This document shows positions 1 to 8,924 of a stretch of DNA of 64,000 bases, one piece after another. The notes beneath the pieces were generated by a model. It did not search any database. It was not told where the DNA came from and saw only the letters and a list, made by a program, of their open reading frames with translations. Made by a program: the position numbers and the translations under genes. Source of the stretch: G963665975 sp963665975 (GTDB lineage Bacteria > Bacteroidota > Rhodothermia > Rhodothermales > Bin80). The stretch spans positions 3,844,001 through 3,908,000 of the forward strand of contig OY762508.1 of assembly GCA_963665975.1 (NCBI GenBank). The letters run 5' to 3'. Each line of letters begins with the position of its first letter. The stretch's first letter is position 1.

Positions 1-407
1 AGATACTCGACGTAGCCGCCGCCCGCATCCGCAGCCTTGATCAATTCCTGCATATATTTGACGCCATCAAGGTCCACATACTCATACAAGTTCTGTCCTT
101 CCAAGGACTTGTTCGCCGCGTGAAACAAAATGACGCCTTCACGGCTTGCGATCCAAATATAAATGTCCCCCTTCCGCCAGTATCCCCCGTCCTCCCTAAA
201 CATCTGCTCCACTTGCTCCGGTGATTGCGTCTTCAGTCCTTCAAGATATCCTTTGGCCGCTTCCTGCACGAAGGTCTTCAGCGTGGCGCGGTCTGTCACC
301 TGGTCGGCAGTGACTGTCGGGACGAATTCGTCAGCAGTGGTATCGCAACTCGCGGTAGTGAGCAGGCCAAAAAGGAGAAATGCAAGTATGTAGCCCCGTG
401 GTTTCAT
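1..407 (-). CDS. Cache-domain-like lipoprotein (partial, runs off the window)
   Basis: The minus-strand frame opens with ATG at 407 and is still open at base 1, so only the first 135 codons are present. The N-terminus is a lipoprotein signal: MKPR, a hydrophobic stretch LAFLLFGLL, then TTASC with the candidate lipidated Cys at residue 17. The rest resembles a single Cache sensor module: a helix with FVQEAAKGYLEG, a Gly/Trp turn (GGYWRKGDIYIW), then SREGVILFHAANKSLEGQNLYEYVD and a closing GGGYVEY. Cache modules usually bind small ligands outside the cytoplasm. A lipoprotein-anchored version without a visible kinase or chemotaxis module could be a stand-alone sensor, but the missing C-terminus leaves this open. 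The insertion sequence at 437 ends only about 30 bp upstream of the start codon, so the native promoter may have been displaced. Confidence 0.6.
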   Translation of the reverse strand, partial: MKPRGYILAFLLFGLLTTASCDTTADEFVPTVTADQVTDRATLKTFVQEAAKGYLEGLKTQSPEQVEQMFREDGGYWRKGDIYIWIASREGVILFHAANKSLEGQNLYEYVDLDGVKYMQELIKAADAGGGYVEY

Positions 408-436
408 GGTACTCGCGCTTGTTGGGAGGGTTACTT

Positions 437-2264
437 AAGTAGTGGTTGGCAGAAAATACGGAATTTTAAGCAAGATCTGGTTTGACGGGAATGGAATTGA
501 TGGGGGTATGGACGGATTGGCCGTGGCAGGGGCGATCGATTATTGGACAGGTCCCGTTTTCGAACCTACAGAGCACAGATCAGAACATTGTCACCTTCCA
601 TCTGTGACGCAACCAGACAGGTAGGCAAGCTCCTGTGCAGAAGGAGTGCGGTGTTCTTCGAATGCTGATCACATCTGGGGCGTTACGCTGCACGCCCACG
701 GGCCTGACGCCAGAGCCGCCGACGCTCTTCCTGCTTCTTCAGTATCAGGCCAATCCGGTGCACGTTCGTCGCTATCATCACGAGCCCTACTGTTCGGGCA
801 AAGCCTTCGGCGCCATGCGTGCGCACCAAGCCCATGCCACGCTGCTGTAGATTGTTGATGGCAGACTCAATCGCAGGATGCTGGCGTCGAGCCTCCACAA
901 AATCGTCCGCCGTCTCACGCTCCAGATCCTCCTCATTGCGCCGCCCTTTTCTGGGCAACGCGCTCAACTCCAGCAACTGGTCCAGCTTCCGCCGATTCTC
1001 CGGCGTGTAGAAGCCTCTACGGCAGGAATGCAGTGTCGGATAGTGCTTCTTCGCCTCGGCCAAGAACGAGACAATCATGTCCTGATCATTCCCCTCCCAC
1101 AGGATGTGGTGGCGCAAGATGAACTGATATTGATCCTCCAGCACACACACCGGTACTCCCAGTTCCGCCACCACACCCGCCTTTCCCTTGTTGATCCAGC
1201 GCGTGTGCTCCTCATGGATGGAGAACACCTTCTCACCGTGCGGAATCACCTCTTTCTTGATCAAACGGCGCTCTACCTGGTCTATCTGTCAGGTGCCGCA
1301 CATACTCCGCAATCTTCGCATGTGCAATCTCACGCTGTCGCAGGATCGTGAGACTATCCTCCATTTTCTGTACGACCTGCCGGCACACACAGAGGTAGCG
1401 CTCGACCCTCGTCTCATCGCGCCATTGCCGGTGTGTGCGCACCTGATAAAAAGCCCGCCGCACCCGTGCCATCCAATTTACACGCTTGCGCCAGCCCCGG
1501 ATGCCATGCTCCTGGCATACGCGGGACGTGGTCCGAATCAGACAGCGTATCGCATCCCACAGCAAACTGACATCGGTGGGCCAGTGCACATGCGTCTTTG
1601 CTACCGACGAATCGGCCCGGCAGCGAAGCGGAGCTTCCGACCTCTTTTTTTTACCAGGCGGTGCCCGCTGGCTACCACCACACGATTGATGTCCTCCAGG
1701 GTCTCTTCTGTCAGCAACGAAACGTTGTCCATCACCGTCTGCAACTGGTAGTACTGTTTCTCGCCAAAATCAGCGTGTCCCAGCATCTGGCGCACCTTCT
1801 CGTGATTATTGGCATAATCCACCAACCGATCAAAATCGCAGTCGATGGCCTTTTGCAACACACCAAGCACGAATATGCGCCACAGGGACATGCCGGGACG
1901 GCCACGACGGTGACTGACGTCCGGACACAGGTTCTCTTCCAGTATCTCGAAGATCTTCTTTCGGGTGACGGGATCGCAATACAGATGCTGTAGTCCGCGC
2001 AGTACAGCGGGGACATCATCTCTGGACTTGGGATTGAACACGATCTCGCCAATGGGCGCTTCTCCTAACTTGAATTGTGGATCTTTGACGATTCTCATGG
2101 CAACAAACGGTCGAATGTTGGACGCAAAGGGGGCTTTGAGGCGGTTGCATGAGCGTTTAGACGGTCTTAAGATACGAAAATCGCCACGGATTCGCGAAGG
2201 GAATTATATTATTAAACGATGTAATAATAATTACTTCATGCGTTTTATGTCAGGCACGAATTAA
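437..2264 (-). mobile_element. ISNCY-type insertion sequence, copy 1 (degenerate)
   Basis: Boundaries were set by comparison with the second copy at 5952-7765. The left end, 437-459, matches the left end of copy 2 at 20 of 23 positions. The right end, about 2242-2264, is a weaker inverted match to it. Distances from ends to transposase agree between copies: about 246 and 233 bp at the stop side, 166 and 160 bp at the start side. No clear target-site duplication was found. The transposase inside is broken, so this copy should not move on its own. Confidence 0.65.
683..2098 (-). pseudogene. ISNCY-family transposase, frameshifted
   Basis: Starts with ATG at 2098. The N-terminal third matches ISNCY-type transposases: MRIVKD, LGE, then the signature SRDDVPAVLRGLQHLY, followed by GRPGMSLWRIFVLGV and QMLGHAD. 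The reading frame is lost at a run of eight A (coding strand; 1645-1652 on plus). The next frame continues the protein with CRADSSVAKTHVHWPTDVSLL. A second frame change lies near 1290, after which the C-terminal part runs to 683 (IKKEVIPHGEKVFSIHEEHTRW to KQARGRAA). One extra A in the homopolymer would restore the first junction. At least two indels would need correction for a full product, so it is called a pseudogene, with programmed slippage at the A-run as an alternative for the first one. Confidence 0.75.
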
Positions 2265-2387
2265 CGGCAGCGACAATTAGAAGTTTCGGGACTTGAGTCA
2301 GTCTTGTGCGTGGATGGCCGAAACACAAAAACCACAAAGATAAAGTATTAAAACACAGTATGGACACAAATAATTTATTATAATGAG

Positions 2388-2492
2388 ATGAGTTGGGTGC
2401 GTGGAAGCGCATGGGCCAAGGCTGGCATAAGTGAGCCTACCGCGCGGAAGTACGTGTGGCTGGACAAGCTGCCAAAATTAGACCGCCGATTG
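2388..2492 (+). pseudogene. IS21-like IstA N-terminal helix-turn-helix relic
   Basis: About 35 codons read AKAGISEPTARKYVWLDKLP, which resembles the N-terminal DNA-binding segment of IS21-family IstA transposases (typically AAAKAGMSEKTARKY followed by GKLPS). Nothing else of IstA or IstB follows, and the same frame runs on into the signal peptide of the protease starting at 2541. It is best seen as a transposase scrap left between the insertion sequence and the protease. The match is short, so confidence is moderate. Confidence 0.45.
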
Positions 2493-2540
2493 CGGAAGCA
2501 GGCGGCGCCAGAAACCTATTTGAACAAAAGGCTCAACGTG

Positions 2541-5500
2541 ATGAAGTTTACAATTCAAACATCCTTGATGCTATTCGTCGGGATGATGGCAAGCAGCTCT
2601 GTCTGGAGCCAGGTGGGCGATACTGAGTATTCAGCTCCCGCGTGGCAGCCTCAGGTTGTAATCGTGCAGTTTGATGCGGATGGCTACATTGTGGACGGTG
2701 TCGCTAAGACCGGAGTGCAAGCGTTTGACCGCTTGGCAATTCAGTACTCAGTGTGGCAAATCCAGCGGGCATATCCGTTTCTGGATCACGTACAACCAAA
2801 CAGCAACACCTACCGGAATCTAGCGGCCCTTCGACGTACCTACTATGTGCGGTACCAGAGCACGACCGAACCGCAGCATGTAGCTACGGGGCTACAGCAA
2901 GTTGAAGAGGTGGTGTACGCTGAGCCTGTTGCCCTTAACCGTCTATTCGACTCAGACCTGAAAAGGCATGTAGATCCCGACGACCCGCGCTTCAGCGATC
3001 AGAAGTACTTGCAGCACATGCGACTGCCTGAAGCTTGGGATGAAGTAAAGGGGATGGATGGCAGTCCACGTGTCGTCATCGCGATTGTGGATGGTGGCGG
3101 AGACTGGCAGCATGAAGACCTTTTGGGCAACGTTTGGACGAATGCAGGTGATTCCGTCGCCAATGGCCTTGATGATGATAATAATGGCTTTATTGACGAT
3201 GTGCATGGGGTCAATTTTGGCAACGAGGATCCCGCCAACAACGACCCAACCGGGGACACGCATGGTACGTCTTCCGCCGGCGTTGCAAGCGCCGTGACGG
3301 ACAATGGAATCGGCGTCGCCGGCGCCGCCTGGAATGCTGAGCTTATGCATGTTAACGTGGCATGTCCAGGGGGATCACTTATTTGCTACGGTTATGAAGG
3401 CATACTCTATGCTGCAGCAAATGGCGCAGACATTATAAACACTTCGTGGGGGGGCCCAGTAACCCGCAGCACGCCTTTACGACATCAAAGCCAAGTCTTG
3501 GAACTGGTGACGGATATGGGGGCGCTTGTGGTGGCCTCGTCCGGGAACCATGGGCGACTAGCGGATTCGCTCGCCTTTTATCCGGCATATTCATCCGCGC
3601 GTTCTGTCTGTTGGAGCAACCGCGGCTGACTCACGAGTAGTAACGTCATTCTCCAACTACGGGCGCGCGGCGGTGGATATATTTGCTCCTGGGACCGATC
3701 TCCATGCACCCGTTGATGGCGACTTGTACACATCATTTTTCGGCGGCACATCGGGTGCCGCCCCGTTAGTGTCTGGCGTGACGGCGCTGGTGAAAACCAG
3801 GTATCCGCAGATCAGTGCAGATGAACTGCGGGAGCAGGTACGAATGGCCAGCGAGAACATAGACGGGGTTAATCCTGACTTTTTGGCTGGCAAGCTCGGG
3901 CGCGGGTATGTAAATGCACTCGCTGCAGTACAGACACCGACCCTTCCAGGAATCCGGGTTAAGCGATGGTCATTGGAGGACAGTGGCGGAGATGGCCAGA
4001 TTACTTCGGGAGAGCAGGTAACTGTAACAATAATGCTGGTTAACTATCTCGCCCCTGCACAGCAAGTGTCGGTTGGCTTAATGGATGAGAGCCAGCTAGC
4101 GTTCATCAATAATCTGGAATCTGAGGTGCAGGTCGGCTCCCTAAATAGCGGAGACTCCACCGAGGTTTCGTTCATGTTAGAGGTGGCCGCGAATGCTCCG
4201 AAAGATACGCTGGTGCGGCTCTTTACACGCATCCGCGCCGCAGGGGGCTTCGAGGACACACCTGATAGGCTTGAGCTCCATGTAAACAGGAACAGGTCAG
4301 TTGGGCTCCTCTTCGACGGATTCAGGGCTCTGTACACGGCTACCGACGGTGACCACTGGGATGACAATACTAATTGGGATATCACGACCGTGCCTTCATA
4401 CGACGAGCTGATGCAGTGGCACGGTGTAATGGCTATAAATGGCAGCATTTATGGATTGGACTTGACCGAAAACGGCCTCAATGGATACGTACCGGCAGAG
4501 TTGGGCAACCTCTCACCGCTTACGTATTTGTCGCTGCGACAAAATTCACTTTCTGGAACCATCCCGCCTGAACTTGGCAATCTCTCAAATTTGGAGCGCT
4601 TCAGCTTGGGCGATAATGCACTATCTGGACCAATCCCGCCCGAGCTTGCCAACCTCTCGAAGATGAAAGCGCTTGTTCTCCGTACGAACCAGCTTTCTGG
4701 TACAATCCCGCCCTGGTTTGGCAGTTTCCAAGATCTGTTCATGCTGATTCTGGCAGAAAACTCACTCTCTGGGACGATCCCGCTCGAACTTGGCAACCTC
4801 TCGAAGCTGCGATATCTTTTTCTGCACGATAACTCACTTTCTGGGCCCATTCCGTCCGAGCTTGGCAGCCTTCTCAAATTGGAAGAGCTCATTCTGAGAG
4901 ACAATTCACTTTCTGGGCCCATTCCGTCCGAACTTGGCAAGCTCTCATCGCTGGGGTATCTCTCGCTGGAATCCAACTCACTTTCTGGGACAATCCCGTC
5001 TGAGCTTGGCAATTTGAATAGTTTGGATTATCTCAGCCTAAGAAAGAATTTACTTTCCGGGGCGGTGCCGCCCGAACTTGGCAACCTCTCGAATCTGACG
5101 TATCTGTATCTACAAAAAAACGCACTTACGGGTATGCTGCCGAGGAGCTTTTTATCGCTGACAAATCTCCAACTCTTTCAGTTTCACGGCCAGGAACTAT
5201 GTGCGCCCAAAGACGATGAATTTCAGGCATGGCTTAGCAGTATCCCAGAGGTCCTCGGTCCCACCTGTGGAGAGGTGCAGCTTACAGGGCATATTGATAG
5301 CCAGACTTTCGCCGTGGGGGAGGCTGTGGCTGCTCTCGTCCTCCCAGAAGCCACCGGGGGCACGGTGCCTTATGCCTACGCGCTGACACCATCGCTGCCT
5401 GCCGGACTCGTCTTTGACGACAGCACTCGGACACTCAGCGGCGTGCCTTCGGCGATCTCCCCTAAGCGATCGTACTACTATTCCGTGACAGACAGTGCCG

Positions 5501-5850
5501 GATCTTCCGCAGGCGTGTGGTTCGTCATAGAAATAGTTTCATCCGTAGATGTAGAACGCGAAATCACGCCAGAGTCCATTGTAATGCACGGCAACTATCC
5601 CAATCCTTTCCAGCAGTCCACCCGCTTGGTGTTCGACCTTCCCTTGCCGGCCAGCGTGAGGATTGAGGTTATGGACATGACGGGCAGGAGGGTGCTTACG
5701 GTTCCTCCGGTGAGGCTAGCTGCCGGGAGGGAGCACAGCATTGAACTGCTCGGTGCCACGCTTTCTTCGGGCCAGTACCTTTACCGCCTGATTGCTACGT
5801 CGGCGGAGGGGACTTCAACGCATGTGGGCAGCTTCGTGCGCCTTCGTTGA
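2541..5850 (+). pseudogene. Secreted subtilisin-like protease with LRR array and T9SS-like C-terminal domain (frameshifted)
   Basis: The ATG at 2541 is chosen because a signal peptide follows at once (MKFTIQTSL, hydrophobic core, ASSSVWSQ). Subtilase (S8) landmarks are visible: Asp in AIVDGGGD (residue about 184), His in DTHGTSSAG (about 241), the SSGN segment, and Ser in FGGTSGAAP (about 404; usual form GTSMAAP). Between SSGN and the Ser motif the frame breaks at 3600/3601: the upstream frame stops at 3629, while the family sequence VLSVGATAADSRVVTSFSNY continues in another frame. Then come a beta region, ten 24-residue leucine-rich repeats (about 4450-5170, consensus NSLSGTIPSELGNLSKL), a putative Ig-like module (LPAGLVFDDSTRTLSGVP) and a C-terminal sorting domain starting GNYPNPFQQST. 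Known families imply export and surface attachment. As sequenced, the catalytic Ser is out of frame, so this is a recent pseudogene or a sequencing indel. Confidence 0.75.
4450..5172 (+). repeat. Ten tandem 72-bp leucine-rich repeat units
   Basis: In-frame 24-codon repeats of the plant-specific LRR type (LxxLxLxxNSLSGTIPxELGNLSxL). Several neighbours are nearly identical at DNA level over the segment encoding SLSGPIPSELG, showing recent duplication or gene conversion. There are no spacers, so this is a protein repeat and not a CRISPR array. Confidence 0.85.
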
Positions 5851-5951
5851 AGGACGGGCAATCAGCACGCCGCAACCACGAATCCCAATCGCTTGTCGGC
5901 AGTAATCCATACCGATGCGAAGTCGTCGATCACACCGCACCTGCGCACGAT

Positions 5952-7765
5952 AGTTAGTGGTTGCCAGAAAATACTGAGCTGTCCGATGGGATGATCACTG
6001 TGCGAGGGTTGACAAGGCCTGCATGGTCGTCAGAAAGGTCGTGGAGAGGGAGACAGGCCAATTGTGAGACTTACCAGGCGATGATCTGATCCACTACGCC
6101 CAACAACGGTGTGGCCACGACACAGATAGCCGATCTCCTCTGTTAAACAGGGAACCTGTTCCCATGCTCGGATCAGAGGGCTGCTCACGCCGCTCGGCCG
6201 CGAGCCTTATGCCAGCGCCGGCGTCGTTCGTCCTGCTTCTTCAAGATCAAACCCAGACGGTGCACGTTGGTCGCCACAACCACCAGAGCCACCGTTCGGG
6301 CAAATCCGTCGGGGCCGTGCGTACGCACCAGATCCAGCCCCCGGTGCTGCAAGTTGTTGATCCCGGATTCAATCGCCGCATGCTGACGCCGCCCTTCCAC
6401 AAAGGTCTCCGCAGTTTCTCGCTCCAGATCCTCCTTGTTACGACACCCTTCTTCGGCATAAGGTTCAGATCCAACAGCCGGTCCAGTTTCTTCCGGTTCT
6501 CCGATGTGTAGAACCCCTTATCCGTGCTACAGGAATACAGCAACGAGCGCTCTTTTGCCTCCGTAAGAAAGTGCACAATCATGTCCTGGTCTCCTCCTTC
6601 CCACTGTATGTGGTGATGCAGCACAAATCCGTACTGATCCTCCAATACTCACGCCGACACTCCCAACTCCGCGATCACCCCCGCCTTTCCCTTGGTGATC
6701 CAACGGGTATGCTCCTCATGGATCGAGAAGACCTTCTCGTCGTGCGGAATCACTTCCCCCTTGATCAGACGCCGTTCCACCTGGTCTATCTGGCGTCGCG
6801 CATGCCGCAGATAGTATGGGATCTTCTCATCCTCGATGCCGCAAGCCTCCAGAGCCTTTTGTGTGCACGCTAGCTTTTCCACCAGAAACTGACATAGCGA
6901 TAGATACTCCTGCACCCTTGTCCGCTTGCGCCGCTGACGACTCGTGCACACCCGATTGAAGAGACGACGCACCTTCTTGCTCCAGTCCCGACTCTTGCGC
7001 CAACCCTGAATGGCATGCTTCTGACAGGTGGCGTGTACGCTTCGCAACAGACAACGCATCGCATCATTGAGAAGCCCCACATCCGTAGGCCATTCCACAT
7101 GCGTCTTCGCTACCGCCGAGTCCACCCGGCAACGTAATTCCCGTTTTTTTTTTTTTACCGTCCGGTAGCCACATGCAACCACCACCGCATTGATCTCGTC
7201 AAGCACCTCCGGTGTTAACAGACGCACGTTGTCCATGATCGTCTGCAAGTTGTACGTCGTCCTGTCACCAAAATCATCCGCGTGTCCCAACATCTAGCGC
7301 AGTTGCCTGTGGTTGTTGACCAAGTTCCGGAGCCGATCGAAGTCGCAGTTCAGGGCTTTCTGCACCATGCCGAGGACAAAGATGCGCGAAAAGGACATCC
7401 CGGGGCGTCCAAGGTGGCGCTTGATCTTCGGACGTATCCGCTTCTCCAGGATATCGAAGACTGTTTCCCGGGTTTCGGGATTACAGTAGATGTGATGAAC
7501 GCCGCGCAGCACGGCAGGTATATCATCTCTGTCTTTGGGATCAAAGACGATGTCTTCGATACGGGTTTCGCCGAGCTGTCGCTGCGAATCCTTGACGACA
7601 CGCATGGGATGAATGGTCGAATGTTGGAGGTAGAGAGTGTCTCAGAGCGTTTCAGGGGCTTTAGGCGTCTGAAAGATAGTCAAGTCGGGTGAGATTCGTG
7701 AGAAAAAACGGATTACAAGATTTTGATTTATAGTATCTTCACGTATTGTCGGGCAAGCACTAACT
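5952..7765 (-). mobile_element. ISNCY-type insertion sequence, copy 2 (degenerate)
   Basis: Terminal inverted repeats of about 23 bp are visible: the left end at 5952-5974 is the reverse complement of the right end at 7743-7765 with three mismatches. The enclosed transposase is oriented and spaced as in the copy at 437-2264. No convincing target-site duplication is seen. The two copies differ strongly outside the ends and conserved coding blocks, so they are old relatives and not a fresh duplication. Confidence 0.7.
6185..7605 (-). pseudogene. ISNCY-family transposase with two nonsense codons and a frameshift
   Basis: The ATG at 7605 opens MRVVKDSQRQLGE, followed by the family block DRDDIPAVLRGVHHIY. 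The frame is interrupted by an in-frame TAG at 7294-7296, where the other copy has Gln (QMLGHAD); this is a simple CAG to TAG change. A second in-frame stop (TGA) lies at 6649-6651, where the other copy reads VPVCVLEDQY. A frame change follows near 6450 (PKKG then CRNKEDLERETAETFVEGRRQH), and the protein ends KARGRAA at 6185. A run of thirteen A on the coding strand (7144-7156 on plus) encodes four lysines at the alignment position where copy 1 changes frame. Clearly inactive. Confidence 0.8.
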
Positions 7766-8072
7766 CAACGCCAGCGTGCATGGCAGGGTCCCTCTCGCAA
7801 TAGCGTTCAGGAGGTGACACTCAGGGCACAACCCGCCATAACCGTGAGCAGGGCATGGCAATGGGAGCACCGCTGTCCGAGATTACAACGGTAGGTTCAG
7901 ACGGTCCAGTGCCACGGGTGCATGCAGGGTCACGACGGCCAATGGTGCATTCTCTCAACGAGACCAACCAGGCCCCGCAAGCAACCTAACACCCATCGCA
8001 AGCATGTCTATATTGCCTTCCTTGAAGTGATGTAGTTGCCAGCCACTCAATAATTCGCATCCGCTCTTCCCC
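7766..8072. other. Intergenic stretch between the insertion sequence and the nuclease-like gene
   Basis: No convincing gene, RNA or terminator seen. A cysteine-containing reading on the minus strand near 7790-7880 was considered but has no supporting context. Confidence 0.4.
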
Positions 8073-8687
8073 ATGCGAGAAACCATAAATCCGCCGATAG
8101 TCCAACCCCGATTGTCCGGATCCGAACCCTTCAGCATTGGCAAAAAGATGCTAGGGGTCACCATGCTTGATTTCTGGCAGTGGTCCAGATCCAACCTCAT
8201 GGAAAACACCATGCGCGGGGTGCTGGCGGAGTTCATTGTCGCACAGGGTATCGGTGCCTCGACAGAGGGAATACGCGAAAGCTGGGCTTCGTACGACCTT
8301 CACGCCAAAGACGGCGGCAAGATCGAAGTCAAATCCTCAAGCTACAACCAGAGCTGGGCGCAAAAGGGTGTGTCCAAGATCTCTTTTGGCATTGCCCCGA
8401 AGCGGTTCTGGGACGAGGATAAAGGCGAATACACCGGCGAATTCAAACGTCATGCCAACGTATATGTGTTCGCACTCCTTGCGCCGCGCATCGGCGAGGA
8501 CATCAATCCCCTGGATCTCGATCAATGGCAGTTTTTTGTTGTGTCCACGACCGAGCTTGAGCACCGGCTCGGTGACCAAAAAACTGTCACGCTAAGCCGG
8601 CTGAGGACGTTTGCAGATCCCACTCTATTCGGCGGACTCAAGGCGGCCTACCGGGAGGCGAGGAAAGGGGCACCGGCGCAGCCTTAG
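8073..8687 (+). CDS. PD-(D/E)XK nuclease-like protein of unknown role
   Basis: A 204-residue protein without signal peptide or membrane segments. After a leader containing GSEPFSIGKKMLGVTMLDFW, the core reads RGVLAEFIVAQGIG (helix with Glu), SYDLHAKDGGKIEVKSSSY, then QSWAQKGVSKISFGI, NVYVFALL and INPLDLDQWQFFVVST. The pattern E...D...ExK (E in LAEF, D in YDLH, IEVK) is the classic PD-(D/E)XK endonuclease active-site layout. I recall uncharacterised proteins with the same blocks annotated only as hypothetical. No methyltransferase or other restriction partner is adjacent, so a restriction role is not supported. It sits between a dead insertion sequence and a decayed tRNA, which fits an accessory gene left by past integration. 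Confidence 0.6.
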   Translation: MRETINPPIVQPRLSGSEPFSIGKKMLGVTMLDFWQWSRSNLMENTMRGVLAEFIVAQGIGASTEGIRESWASYDLHAKDGGKIEVKSSSYNQSWAQKGVSKISFGIAPKRFWDEDKGEYTGEFKRHANVYVFALLAPRIGEDINPLDLDQWQFFVVSTTELEHRLGDQKTVTLSRLRTFADPTLFGGLKAAYREARKGAPAQP

Positions 8688-8699
8688 GTTAAGCAGTGG

Positions 8700-8770
8700 G
8701 CAGGGAAACGAGAATCGAACGTACGGTCATCCGCAGGGCAAGCAGATATCGGCCAACTGAGCTATCCCGC
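8700..8770 (-). pseudogene. Decayed tRNA-Gly(GCC)
   Basis: Read on the minus strand, the 71 nt begin GCGGGATAGCTCAGTTGG, matching the acceptor, position 8-9 and D-arm of bacterial tRNA-Gly with one acceptor base missing. An anticodon stem TCTGC/GCGGA encloses a seven-base loop TTGCCCT, giving anticodon GCC. The T-loop keeps TTCGATT, but the T-stem pairs poorly, the D-stem 3' side is GATA in place of GAGC, and no CCA is evident. It is therefore a relic and not a functional tRNA. Confidence 0.55.
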
Positions 8771-8924
8771 ATCATGCGCTCCAACCGCGCTGCCTGCTGC
8801 CTGGAACTTCGCTGGTCTTGATCTGATACTTGAGGGCCGCACCCATGGCCTCCCAGAAAGTACGGGGCTGACAATACCGGCTACTGCGAGCAAGCCGCGT
8901 TTCCAGTACTCAGGCGACTATGGC

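Noticed and set aside
4450..5172. Regular 72-bp repeats suggesting a CRISPR-like array
   Set aside because: Units are contiguous, in frame and encode leucine-rich repeats; there are no unique spacers.
7780..7900. Cysteine-rich minus-strand reading (HGYGGLCPECHLLN)
   Set aside because: Too short, no start or ribosome-binding site, and no known partner; could be chance.
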